Of a stretch of DNA of 64,000 nt, positions 14,644 to 22,764 are shown one piece after another. Origin of the DNA: Halobellus rarus (GTDB taxonomy: Archaea > Halobacteriota > Halobacteria > Halobacteriales > Haloferacaceae); NCBI RefSeq assembly GCF_024494595.1, contig NZ_JANHDI010000001.1, positions 1 through 64,000 on the forward strand. The letters run 5' to 3'. Position 1 is the first letter of the stretch; every line of letters starts with the position of its first letter. Below the pieces are notes generated by a model. It was not told the DNA's origin. It worked only from the letters and a program-made list of their open reading frames with translations, and searched no databases. The position numbers were made by a program, and so were the translations under genes.

Positions 14644-16575
14644 TTAAAACCCTCCCCGTCCGCCGTACCGACCGCCGAACCGTTCGATGATCACGAAGCT
14701 CAGACTCGTGACCGCGAGCAGGAGACAGCCCATCGCCGTCGCCGGGCCGAGCCGCCGTCCGAGATAGCGCTCGACGGCGACGGGCATCGTGTAACTGGTC
14801 GACCCCTCCGCGAGGACGACCGTCGAGTCGAATTCGCCGATCGAGATGGCAAAGGCGAACGCCGCGCCCGCGACGACGCCGGCGGCGACGAGCGGCAACT
14901 CGATATCCACGAGCGCTCGCACGCGGGTCGCACCGAGGCTCCGCGCGGACTCGACCAGTCGCGGATCGAGGTTACCCAGGAGCGGCGCGACGTTCCGCGT
15001 CACGAACGGGTACGCACCGACCGCGTGGGCGGCGACGACCGCGAGCGCGCCGGTCACCTGAATTCGCGTCCCGAACACCTCCGTTCCGAAGACGAGGCCG
15101 CGGAGGAGCCCGAGGCCGACGACGATCCCCGAGACGGCCAGCGGGGCCATCGCGAGCGCGTCGACGGCGGCGCGACCGGAGAAGTCTCTCGTCGTCAACA
15201 CCGCCACGGCGACCCCCATCGGTACCGCGACGAGGAGCGTCCCGAGCCCGAACCGCAGCGAGTTCGCGATCGCCGGGAGCGGCCGCACCTGATAGGACGC
15301 CCCCGTCTGCTGGCGTTCGAGGAGGAACAGGTAGTGTTCGAGCGTCAGCCCGCCTCCCGGTCCGGTCAGGCTCGCGAGCACCATCGACGCGATCGGCCCG
15401 ACGAACACCGCGAGCACGATGACGCCGTAGGCGGCGATACCCGCGCGGGTTCCGACCTCCCGCGCGGTCCACGTCTCGGGCCACAGCGTCCGTCGGGGTT
15501 GCGGCCGCGCGCCCTGTCCCGATCCCCGATTGCGACCCTCGTAGCGGAGGTACCAGTACGTCAGGCCGATCGATATCGCCGTCTCGACGACGGCGAGCGC
15601 GGCCGCCTCGGCGTACGCGAGGTTCTGGATCCGCGAGTAGATGAACACCTCGACGGTCGCCAGCTGGAAGCCCCCGAGCGCGAGCACGATCGGGAACGAT
15701 GCGAACGTGAAGACGAACGTCAGCGTCGCGCCGATCGCCACGGCCGGCAGTAACTGGGGCAGCACCACGTCGCGGAACGCCCGCGTCGGCGACGCGCCGA
15801 GGCTGCGGGCGGTCTCCACGGCGGAGGCGTCCACGCTCTCCCAGGCCGCCGTCGTCACCCGCGCCACGAGCGGCGCGTTGTAGAACGCGTGAGCGATCAC
15901 GATCGCCTCGAGCGTGAACAGCAACTCGACGGGCGGGAGTCCGACTGCGCCCAGCACCGCGTTCAGGGTTCCGTTCTGCCCGAACGTCGCGACGAACCCG
16001 ATCGCGACCATGATCGAGGGCATCACGAACGGGAGGATCGTCAGCGAGCGCAGCGTCTCCCGGCCGGGGAACTCGAACCTCGCGAGCACCCACGCGCCGG
16101 GGAGCCCCAGGAGGACCGACGCGACCGTCGACAGCAGGGCCTGATACGCGGTGAATCCGAAGATGTCGACGAGGTAGAACCGCGAGGAGAGCACCGAGAC
16201 GATCGGTTCGACCGTCGGACGGCCGTCGACGAAGACCGCGTCGACGAACACCGTCGCGACCGGATAGTAAAAAACGACCAGGAGGATCGCCGTCGTCGCG
16301 ACCGCGGCCAGCGCGAGCGCGCGTGCCTCGACGCGATGGCCGACGGAACGCGTCGACGCCCGAACGCCGGACAGGCGAGTCCACGCCGTCGCGGCGGCGT
16401 CGCGGAGGGCAGCCCTCACGGTCGCTGTATCGCCGCCGACGCTCGCTCCTTCGGATTCGTCGTCGCCAGCGTCGGCCCTGTCGTCGTCGCTGACGTTCGA
16501 CGTTTCCGACGCGTCGCTGCCCACGTCGCGGTCACTTGCTGGCGAACTGTCGCTCCCACGCCTGGGTCCACTCAC
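14644..16575 (-). CDS. thiP: fused ABC transporter permease (two permease halves)
   Basis: A 643-residue membrane protein with about 12 spans, formed by two fused permease domains. Each half has an EAA loop for ATPase contact: SAVETARSLGASPTRAFRDV near residue 255 and RLVESARSLGATRVRAL near residue 550. Double-length permeases of this kind are typical of thiamine (ThiP) and iron (FbpB) importers. The first ~75 residues are an acidic soluble tail, so a later start is possible. As drawn, the start overlaps the binding-protein gene by 44 bases. Substrate by association with the ThiB-like partner. Confidence 0.88.
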   Translation of the reverse strand: MSGPRRGSDSSPASDRDVGSDASETSNVSDDDRADAGDDESEGASVGGDTATVRAALRDAAATAWTRLSGVRASTRSVGHRVEARALALAAVATTAILLVVFYYPVATVFVDAVFVDGRPTVEPIVSVLSSRFYLVDIFGFTAYQALLSTVASVLLGLPGAWVLARFEFPGRETLRSLTILPFVMPSIMVAIGFVATFGQNGTLNAVLGAVGLPPVELLFTLEAIVIAHAFYNAPLVARVTTAAWESVDASAVETARSLGASPTRAFRDVVLPQLLPAVAIGATLTFVFTFASFPIVLALGGFQLATVEVFIYSRIQNLAYAEAAALAVVETAISIGLTYWYLRYEGRNRGSGQGARPQPRRTLWPETWTAREVGTRAGIAAYGVIVLAVFVGPIASMVLASLTGPGGGLTLEHYLFLLERQQTGASYQVRPLPAIANSLRFGLGTLLVAVPMGVAVAVLTTRDFSGRAAVDALAMAPLAVSGIVVGLGLLRGLVFGTEVFGTRIQVTGALAVVAAHAVGAYPFVTRNVAPLLGNLDPRLVESARSLGATRVRALVDIELPLVAAGVVAGAAFAFAISIGEFDSTVVLAEGSTSYTMPVAVERYLGRRLGPATAMGCLLLAVTSLSFVIIERFGGRYGGRGGF

Positions 16576-17683
16576 TCACGTTGTCTCGAAGTTCGTCGTA
16601 CGTGAAAGTGACTGCTTCCGGGGGGGCCTGCGCGTACTTCGCGAACTCCTCGGGGAGGTCCGCGGTCGTCGTCGCCGGGAAAGCGACGTTCCGCTGTGCG
16701 ATCTCGCCCTGGACGTCCGGCCGCAGCATGAATTCGAGGAACTCCCGGGCCAGTTCGGGTCGATCTGTGCCCTCGAAGATCGACATCCCCTCGGGGTAGG
16801 CGTAGCCCTCGTCGTTCAGGAATCTGATCCGATGTTTCGCGAGGTCCTGACCCTCCCGGTTGGCGTACACCTGATCGGTCGAATAGGAGACCACCATCGG
16901 AGCCTCCTCCTCTAAGAACGCGTTGTACGATGTCGACCAGTCCGAGAGGACGCGAACGTCGTTCGCCTGCAACTCCTCCCAGTAGTCGAGGTACCCCTCG
17001 GGACCCTTCGCGTCGATCGTGTGCAACAGGAACGACTTCCCGGTCGCGCTCCCGGTCGGGTTCTGCGTGAGGAGGTCGCCCTCGAAGGCCGGATCGAGCA
17101 GTTCGTCGAACGTCTCCGGCGCGACGTAATCGCCGTCCTCGGCCATCGTCTCGTTGTACACGACGCTGACGTAACTCGTGTCGTAGGGGACGATCCGCCC
17201 GTCCGGATCGAAATTCAGACCCTCTTTCACGTCCGTCTGCCCCGCGACGCCGTCGAGTGTCGTGAACAGGCCGTCGTCGAGTCGCTCGTCGATCCGGATG
17301 AGCATGTCCACGTTGAGACCGACGTAGACGTCGGCGTCGATGTCGACGCCCCGCATCGAGCGCTCGATGTAGTAATTGATCTCGCTGTCCGGGGTCGCGA
17401 AGGTGAGCGTCGCGTCGAACTCCGATTCGAAGGTCTCCTTGAGCCACGGCCCGGGGCTCGTCGACGGCGCGTCGACGAACGCGCCGTAGGTCGAGACGAC
17501 GAGTTCCGGGGGCTCCGACCCCGCCGTTCCCGCCGTCGTCGCCTCCGAGCCGGTGTCGGCTTCGGTGGCCGTATCGCCGTCCGAGCCGCCACTGCCATCG
17601 CTTCCGCCGTTTCCGCCGACACAGCCGGCGAGCCCTGCGACGCCGCCCGCGCCGACCGTTCGTACGAACGTTCTGCGCCTCAT
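16532..17683 (-). CDS. thiB: thiamine-type ABC substrate-binding lipoprotein
   Basis: A 383-residue extracellular binding protein. The Tat-type lipoprotein signal is MRRRTFVRTVGAGG, then LAGC, with Cys 21 as lipid anchor. A Gly/Ser/Asp-rich tether runs to about 55. The mature domain has ADVYVGLNVDMLIRID and VSVVYNETMAEDGDYVAPET, as in ThiB/TbpA proteins that bind thiamine or its phosphates. It is the first gene of a three-gene operon (binding protein, permease, ATPase). A TATA-like GGTTAAGTA on this strand, about 30 bp before the ATG, implies a leaderless message with no room for a TPP riboswitch. The ligand is a family-level inference. Confidence 0.88.
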   Translation of the reverse strand: MRRRTFVRTVGAGGVAGLAGCVGGNGGSDGSGGSDGDTATEADTGSEATTAGTAGSEPPELVVSTYGAFVDAPSTSPGPWLKETFESEFDATLTFATPDSEINYYIERSMRGVDIDADVYVGLNVDMLIRIDERLDDGLFTTLDGVAGQTDVKEGLNFDPDGRIVPYDTSYVSVVYNETMAEDGDYVAPETFDELLDPAFEGDLLTQNPTGSATGKSFLLHTIDAKGPEGYLDYWEELQANDVRVLSDWSTSYNAFLEEEAPMVVSYSTDQVYANREGQDLAKHRIRFLNDEGYAYPEGMSIFEGTDRPELAREFLEFMLRPDVQGEIAQRNVAFPATTTADLPEEFAKYAQAPPEAVTFTYDELRDNVSEWTQAWERQFASK

Positions 17684-17799
17684 TACTAGGTAGTTTCACC
17701 GAGTGGTACTTAACCGTGATGCATCCGTGGGGCCGGTCCGACGATTTCGGCGGTCGCCCCCGGAGCAACGCTCTTGGCGATCCGCCGTGAGTCGTATCC

Positions 17800-18858
17800 G
17801 TGACCCGGACTCGACGATACGCGCTCGGGGCGGTGTTCGTCCTCGTGGGCGCTGCGGCCGCGTACCTGCTGCAGTCGGTGCTGGGGACCGTGTTCTTCGC
17901 CGTCACCGTCGCGTACCTGCTGTGGCCGGTTCGGCTCGAACTCGTCTCCCGCGGACTCTCTCGTCGGGTCGCGAGCGGCCTCGCGACCTTCGGTGCGTTC
18001 CTGATGGCCGTACTGGTGTTCGTTCCGCTCGCGATCGTCGTCTACCTGCGTTTCGAATCCTTCGTGGCGCTGATCGGGTTGCTCCCGAACGAACTGAACC
18101 TCGACGTGTTCGGGTTCCAGTACGCGATGACGCTGGACGCCCTCACGTCCGTCGTCGTCGATATCGTCGAACGGAGCGCCCGACGCGCCGCCACCGCGGC
18201 ACCGGTTCTCCTCCTGAAGGCGACGCTCTTCGTCTTCCTGGTGTACTCGCTGCTCTCCTACGGCGAAGACGCCCAGAAAGCGGTGACCGCGCTCGTCCCA
18301 CCGGGGTATCACGACGCCGCGGCCGCGCTGAACCGGCGTACTCGGGAGACGCTCTTCGCCATCTACGTCCTCCAGGCGGCGACCGCGCTCGGGACCTTCG
18401 CCCTCGCGCTCCCCGTGTTCTACTTTCTCGGATACGATTCGGTCGTGACGCTCGCGACCGTCTCGGCGGTCCTCCAGTTCGTTCCCGTCGTCGGCCCGAG
18501 CGTCCTGCTCGCGGGACTCGCGGCGTACCACGTCGCCCTCGGCGAACTGCTCCGCGCGGCGCTCGTCTTTCTCGTCGGCGGCTTCGTCATCGCGTTGCTC
18601 CCCGACGTCCTCATCCGGCCGCGACTCGCCCGCGAAACGGCCGACATTCCGGGCAGTCTCTACTTCGTGGGATTCTTCGGCGGCGTGCTCACGCTCGGGC
18701 CGATCGGCGTCGTCGCCGGACCGCTCGTCGTCGGCCTGTTCGTCGAGTCGGCGGCGCTCCTCTCCTCGGAGTTGCACCCGGCGGGGAGCGGTCCAGGTCC
18801 AAGTGTGGGTGACGGCGAAGAGACTGGCAACGACGGCGAGGACGGCGAAGAGCCCTAA
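17800..18858 (+). CDS. AI-2E family membrane transporter
   Basis: A 352-residue polytopic membrane protein of the AI-2E/YdiK/TqsA family. It has two N-terminal spans (GAVFVLVGAAAAYLL and FFAVTVAYLLWPV), a soluble mid-segment, then about five more spans with the family-conserved YFLGYDSVVTLATVSAVLQFVPVVGP region near residue 205. A Gly/Glu-rich tail ends the protein. The GTG at 17800 starts MTRTRRYALG. Members export small molecules or act as Na+/H+ antiporters; the substrate here is unknown. It is divergent from the thiamine-type operon with about 115 bp between. Confidence 0.87.
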   Translation: MTRTRRYALGAVFVLVGAAAAYLLQSVLGTVFFAVTVAYLLWPVRLELVSRGLSRRVASGLATFGAFLMAVLVFVPLAIVVYLRFESFVALIGLLPNELNLDVFGFQYAMTLDALTSVVVDIVERSARRAATAAPVLLLKATLFVFLVYSLLSYGEDAQKAVTALVPPGYHDAAAALNRRTRETLFAIYVLQAATALGTFALALPVFYFLGYDSVVTLATVSAVLQFVPVVGPSVLLAGLAAYHVALGELLRAALVFLVGGFVIALLPDVLIRPRLARETADIPGSLYFVGFFGGVLTLGPIGVVAGPLVVGLFVESAALLSSELHPAGSGPGPSVGDGEETGNDGEDGEEP

Positions 18859-19006
18859 CGATGGCGACGGCAACGGCGACGACGATAGGCGCTCGGACGC
18901 CACTGAAGCGGACGGCGTCGGACCCGACGACGCCCCGGCGGCGTCCTCGCGGTCCCGATCGGACCACGACCGTCGATTATCGAATTCGATACTTTCGACG
19001 CCAGTC

Positions 19007-19012
19007 TTTATA
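19007..19012 (+). promoter_or_regulatory. TATA box for the HalOD1-like gene
   Basis: TTTATA sits 24-29 bp upstream of the ATG at 19036, consistent with a leaderless transcript. Confidence 0.7.
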
Positions 19013-19035
19013 CGATCCGATTGCAACGAGGCCGT

Positions 19036-19353
19036 ATGTCAAAAGCAGGTGACTTCCGGCGCGGTTCTCTCGACTCCTGGTCCGTCCTCACGCAGGAGAA
19101 CTGGGAAGACGAAGGCGAGTTTCTGATCCGGCTTGCGGACGCGCTCGACGGTCTCGACGGGACGGACGACGACGTCTCTCTCTACGACCACGTCGAGATC
19201 GAGGCGCTGACCCGTGCGTTGCTGCCCGAGACCGAATCCCGAGCCGTCTCGGAGGTCCGGTTCGAGTATCAAGGGTACGAGATCCGTGTCACGCACGAGG
19301 GCGTTATCGCGGCGAATCCGTTGCCCGGCGGCTCCCGGCCGTTCCCCGAATAG
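19036..19353 (+). CDS. HalOD1-like output-domain protein
   Basis: A 105-residue protein with the layout of the haloarchaeal HalOD1 output domain. An N-terminal helical segment (ENWEDEGEFLIRLADALDGL) is followed by VRFEYQGYEIRVTHEGVIAA, a beta-rich part with the FEYQGYEI pattern common to the family. Such domains appear alone or fused to sensors in haloarchaea, with no proven biochemistry. The ATG at 19036 is preferred over one five codons earlier, because the TATA box then gives leaderless spacing. It is convergent with hef. Confidence 0.8.
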   Translation: MSKAGDFRRGSLDSWSVLTQENWEDEGEFLIRLADALDGLDGTDDDVSLYDHVEIEALTRALLPETESRAVSEVRFEYQGYEIRVTHEGVIAANPLPGGSRPFPE

Positions 19354-19382
19354 GGTCGCCGTCTCGGACAAATCGCCGCTCG

Positions 19383-22070
19383 CTACTCGTAGTCGCTCCC
19401 GACGACTTCACGGATCCGCTCGGCGGTCACCTCGCCGATCCCACTGACCTCGCGAAGGTCGTCCTCGCGCGCGGTCATCACCTGCTCTACCGTTCCGAAC
19501 TCCTCCAAGAGCGACTGCGCCGTGACGGGGCCGATGTCACCGATCGAGGAGACGACGTACTCCTGCTGTTCGGCCAGCGTCTTCGCGCTCTTCTCGCCGT
19601 GGACGCTCACCGTCCGGTCCCGCTCGGTCTGCTCGCGTTCGGCGATAGTGAGGAGCAACTCCGCGGTGTCGTCCTCGTCGCGCGTCTGCAGGACGCTCAC
19701 GTCGAAATCGACCGCTAGCGACGCGAGCGCGCCACGGATCGCTCCCGGATGGACGTTCCGCTCCTCGTAGAGGCCGTCGCCCTCGACGATCAACACCGGG
19801 CGGGCGTACGCCCGCGAGAGGTCGCCGATCTGCTCGAAGATGGAGCGCTCGTCGCCGAGGAGCGTGTCCAGGAAGTCCGCGACCGACTTCCGCTCGACGG
19901 CGACCCGATCGGAAAGGACGTAGTCACCGACGGCCAGCGTCTCCAGGCGCGTGCGGACGCCCTCGCGCTTCGAGAGCTCCTTCGCGATCGACGCGTCGAG
20001 CTCCCGCTGGTCGACGACGAGCTCCGTCTCCTCGTCGTCGCCCTCGGCCGTCGCGACGATTCCCTCGTCGCCCTCGGCTCCGTCGCCCCCGGTGGTTGTC
20101 GATTCCTCCTCGGTAGCGACGCCCGCGTCTGTATCCGTTGCCGTCGACTCGCTCGCGTCCGTATTCGCCGCTTCCGACCCGTTCGTATCCGTATTCGCCG
20201 CTTTCGATCCGCTCTCGCTGTCGGTCTCTCCCGTCGACCCGTCCGGATCGTCTCGGGCCCGCTCGATCTCCTCGTCGGTCGGGCCGAAGTCCGTGAGCCC
20301 CGCCTGGCCGTTCTTCTGCGCTCGCGTCTCGGCGTCGACGGACGCGCTGTCGCTTTCTTCGGTGTCTTCGCTCTGTCCGCCGCCAGCGCTTTTCTCTCCC
20401 CCTCCGCTGCCGTCGCTCCCGTCGTTCTCGTCTTTGCTCTTTCCGCTCCGTTCGTCGCCCTTTCCGCTACCCGCGTCTTCGTACGCTTCTAACGCCTCCT
20501 GCGGCGGGTTCAGCTCCGACTCGATGTCGCCGGCGACGCTCTTCAGGTCGCGCAGTTCCGACTCCATCTCCTTCTCGCGGCGGCGAGAGATCCAGAAGTA
20601 CGCCTCGTCCCGAGTGTCCTCGGCGAGGAGGACGACGACGCGGCCCTCAGCCTGCCGGCCGGTCCGGCCCTTCCGCTGGATCGAGCGGATGGCCGTCGGC
20701 ACCGGTTCGAAAAAGAGCACCAGATCGACTTCGGGGACGTCGAGTCCCTCCTCGGCGACGGAGGTGGAAACGAGCACCTCGAACTCGCCGTTGCGGAAGT
20801 CGTCGAGCGTCTCCTGCTGCTCCTTTTGGGTCATCCCGTCGGAACTCTCCTTGTCGCCCTGCCCGACGAACCGGCGGACGTCGAACGACGCCGAGAGGAA
20901 CTCGGTCAACGCCTCGGCGGTGTCGCGCGACTCGGTGAAGACGATGACGCGCTCGCCCTCCTCGATGCCGAGCGTCTGCGCGAGCAGGATCCGCGCGCGG
21001 GAGAACTTCGGGTGCGTCCCGTCGTAGCTCTCGGCCAGGCGCATCGCCTCTCTGACCTTCGGCTCGGAGACGAGTCGCTGGCTCGCCTTCGACGCCCCCG
21101 AGGAGCGCGCGGCGTTGCGCTGGCGTTCGAAGTACCGGCGCACGGACTCGACGGACTGCGTCTCGACGAGTTCGACCGCCCGCCGGAGCTTCATCACTTC
21201 CGCGTGCGTCGACATCCCCTTGTACCCGTCCGACTTGTCGGCGTCCATCAGCTCCTGGAGCTTCCCCCGCATCCGGTTCAGTTGCTTCTGGGAGACGTCG
21301 GGCTGGGTCGTGTTCGTCACGCCGAGCGACTTCAGTTTCTGCAGACGGTCTTTGATCACCTCGTTGAGCGCGTCGCGGATCTGCAGGATCTCGTCGGGGA
21401 GCTGGATCCGCTCCCACTCGACGGAGGTGTCGTGGGTGTACTCGTCGACGTCGGCGTCCGCTTCGGTCATCACCTCGACCTCGCCGATCCCGAGGTTCTG
21501 GCACACGTCCAGGATCGCCTCCTTGTCGCCGCCGGGCGAGGCGCTCATCCCGGTCACGAGCGGGTCGGTCGCGTTCGCGTGATACCGCTCGGCGATGTAC
21601 ACGTAGGCGTAGTCGCCGCTCGCGCGGTGACACTCGTCGAACGTGAGATGCGTGACGTCGGCGAGCGAGATCCGACTCCCGACGAGGTCGTTCTCGACGA
21701 CCTGCGGCGTCGCGATCACGATCCGCGCGTCGTCCCAGGCGTTGGCTCTGTCCTCGGGTCGGATCTCGCCGGTGAAGACGACGATCTCCTCGTCGGGGAT
21801 CTCCAGCGCCTCCCGGTAGAAATCGGCGTGCTGCTGAACGAGCGGTTTCGTCGGCGCGAGAAAGAGCGCCTTCCCGCCCGTCTCGTGCAATCGATGCGCC
21901 GTCACGAGCAGGCTCACGGTCGTCTTCCCCAGACCCGTGGGGAGACACACCAGTGTGTGGCTCTCCCGTGCCGTGTTCGCGAGTTGGACCTGATAGTCCC
22001 GGCGCTCGATGAAGTCCGGGCTCAAGAGCGGATGATCCACGTAGCCGGGATCGTCGGTGGCCGCCATCAC
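19383..22070 (-). CDS. hef: Hef: fused DEAD-type helicase and XPF-family nuclease
   Basis: An 895-residue enzyme that processes stalled and branched replication forks. The N-terminal SF2 helicase has CLPTGLGKTT (residues 43-52), the DEAH-box variant DECH near 143 and motif VI QRKGRTGRQ near 460. A ~170-residue acidic, Ser/Thr-rich linker separates it from the nuclease. The nuclease carries the XPF/ERCC4 active site VAVERKSVADF and the upstream LVVDQREL. Two C-terminal helix-hairpin-helix motifs follow (SSIGDIGPVTAQSLLEEFG and VSGIGEVTAERIREV). All key residues are present, so it should be active. It is close to hel308, a second fork-remodelling helicase. ATG at 22070 or one codon later. Confidence 0.96.
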   Translation of the reverse strand: MMAATDDPGYVDHPLLSPDFIERRDYQVQLANTARESHTLVCLPTGLGKTTVSLLVTAHRLHETGGKALFLAPTKPLVQQHADFYREALEIPDEEIVVFTGEIRPEDRANAWDDARIVIATPQVVENDLVGSRISLADVTHLTFDECHRASGDYAYVYIAERYHANATDPLVTGMSASPGGDKEAILDVCQNLGIGEVEVMTEADADVDEYTHDTSVEWERIQLPDEILQIRDALNEVIKDRLQKLKSLGVTNTTQPDVSQKQLNRMRGKLQELMDADKSDGYKGMSTHAEVMKLRRAVELVETQSVESVRRYFERQRNAARSSGASKASQRLVSEPKVREAMRLAESYDGTHPKFSRARILLAQTLGIEEGERVIVFTESRDTAEALTEFLSASFDVRRFVGQGDKESSDGMTQKEQQETLDDFRNGEFEVLVSTSVAEEGLDVPEVDLVLFFEPVPTAIRSIQRKGRTGRQAEGRVVVLLAEDTRDEAYFWISRRREKEMESELRDLKSVAGDIESELNPPQEALEAYEDAGSGKGDERSGKSKDENDGSDGSGGGEKSAGGGQSEDTEESDSASVDAETRAQKNGQAGLTDFGPTDEEIERARDDPDGSTGETDSESGSKAANTDTNGSEAANTDASESTATDTDAGVATEEESTTTGGDGAEGDEGIVATAEGDDEETELVVDQRELDASIAKELSKREGVRTRLETLAVGDYVLSDRVAVERKSVADFLDTLLGDERSIFEQIGDLSRAYARPVLIVEGDGLYEERNVHPGAIRGALASLAVDFDVSVLQTRDEDDTAELLLTIAEREQTERDRTVSVHGEKSAKTLAEQQEYVVSSIGDIGPVTAQSLLEEFGTVEQVMTAREDDLREVSGIGEVTAERIREVVGSDYE

Positions 22071-22145
22071 GCTGGGTTGGGCGTCACCGCTGTTAAGGGT
22101 TCGCCGAGGACGGTGAAAGTGAAATCGGGGAAACCGGCGCCGGAT

Positions 22146-22325
22146 TCACCGATTTCTGTCCGAGTCGACGCCGAACTCCGAACCGAACCCGTCACGACGG
22201 TCCTCGCCCACGTAGGCGTCGGCCGGTGGGCCGGCATCCTCGCGGTCCTCGACGGAGTCCGGCAGCGACGCCCCGATCAGCTCTGCCCACTCCGAGAGGT
22301 TCTGCCTCTGGTTTCGGTGGCTCAT
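22146..22325 (-). CDS. 59-residue acidic protein of unknown function
   Basis: ATG at 22325 to TGA at 22146-22148, in the spacer between hef and the ferredoxin gene. The protein starts MSHRNQRQNLSEWAELIGAS and is then rich in Asp, Glu and Gly with no Cys or membrane span. A TATA-like GTATATAAC (22359-22367) lies about 35-40 bp upstream on this strand. It has few hydrophobic residues and may be disordered. It could be a small nucleic-acid or protein partner. Codon use agrees with real genes, but there is no homology evidence. Confidence 0.5.
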   Translation of the reverse strand: MSHRNQRQNLSEWAELIGASLPDSVEDREDAGPPADAYVGEDRRDGFGSEFGVDSDRNR

Positions 22326-22416
22326 ATTCGTCCCTCGGGCGTAAAAATCTCCAGCAACGTATATAACGGTTGTGCTGGTGCAGCGTTCAAGACCGTCGAC
22401 CGTCAGTCCGTCCGAC

Positions 22417-22659
22417 TCAGACGACCCGCTCGCCGTCGTCGTCGTACAGTTCGATGGCGTCGACGGGACAGGCGCGCGCGGCGAACTCCGCGTCCAGTTC
22501 TTCCCCGTCGGGGACGTCGAGTTCGAAGACGCCCTCCTCGACTTCCGTCGATCCCTCTAGGTCCGCTTTCCCAGCGTCCATGTTCTTCTGGAAGGCGTCC
22601 CACTCGTCGACGCACTGGAACATCCCGATGCAGGTCTCGCGGTCGTAGCGAATCTTCAT
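22417..22659 (-). CDS. small monocluster ferredoxin
   Basis: An 80-residue acidic ferredoxin. Cluster ligands visible are Cys10 and Cys16 in CIGMFQC and Cys64 in ACPVDAIE. The fourth ligand position, between Cys10 and Cys16, is Met13. The protein therefore resembles Thermotoga/Pyrococcus-type single-cluster ferredoxins but with CxxMxxC. A [3Fe-4S] cluster or a non-Cys fourth ligand is implied. A ~40-residue insert lies between the two Cys segments. It probably donates electrons to an unknown oxidoreductase. It is divergent from hel308, with promoters in the shared 105-bp spacer. Confidence 0.9.
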   Translation of the reverse strand: MKIRYDRETCIGMFQCVDEWDAFQKNMDAGKADLEGSTEVEEGVFELDVPDGEELDAEFAARACPVDAIELYDDDGERVV

Positions 22660-22733
22660 ACCCGCCGTTCGGCGAGGGGGAACATATCGGTGGCGGCGTC
22701 ATCCTCAGATTCCCCCGGTCTCGACTCCGACCG

Positions 22734-22740
22734 TTTAAAA
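22734..22740 (+). promoter_or_regulatory. TATA box for hel308
   Basis: TTTAAAA lies 25-31 bp upstream of the ATG at 22765. It decides the start codon: the in-frame ATG at 22690 lies upstream of this promoter. Confidence 0.75.
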
Positions 22741-22764
22741 CCGAGGACGGCGTACCTCGTCTCG

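Noticed and set aside
17684-17799. TPP riboswitch before the thiamine-type operon
   Set aside because: A TATA-like element about 30 bp before the start codon implies a leaderless message, leaving no space for the aptamer, and no THI-box sequence is visible.
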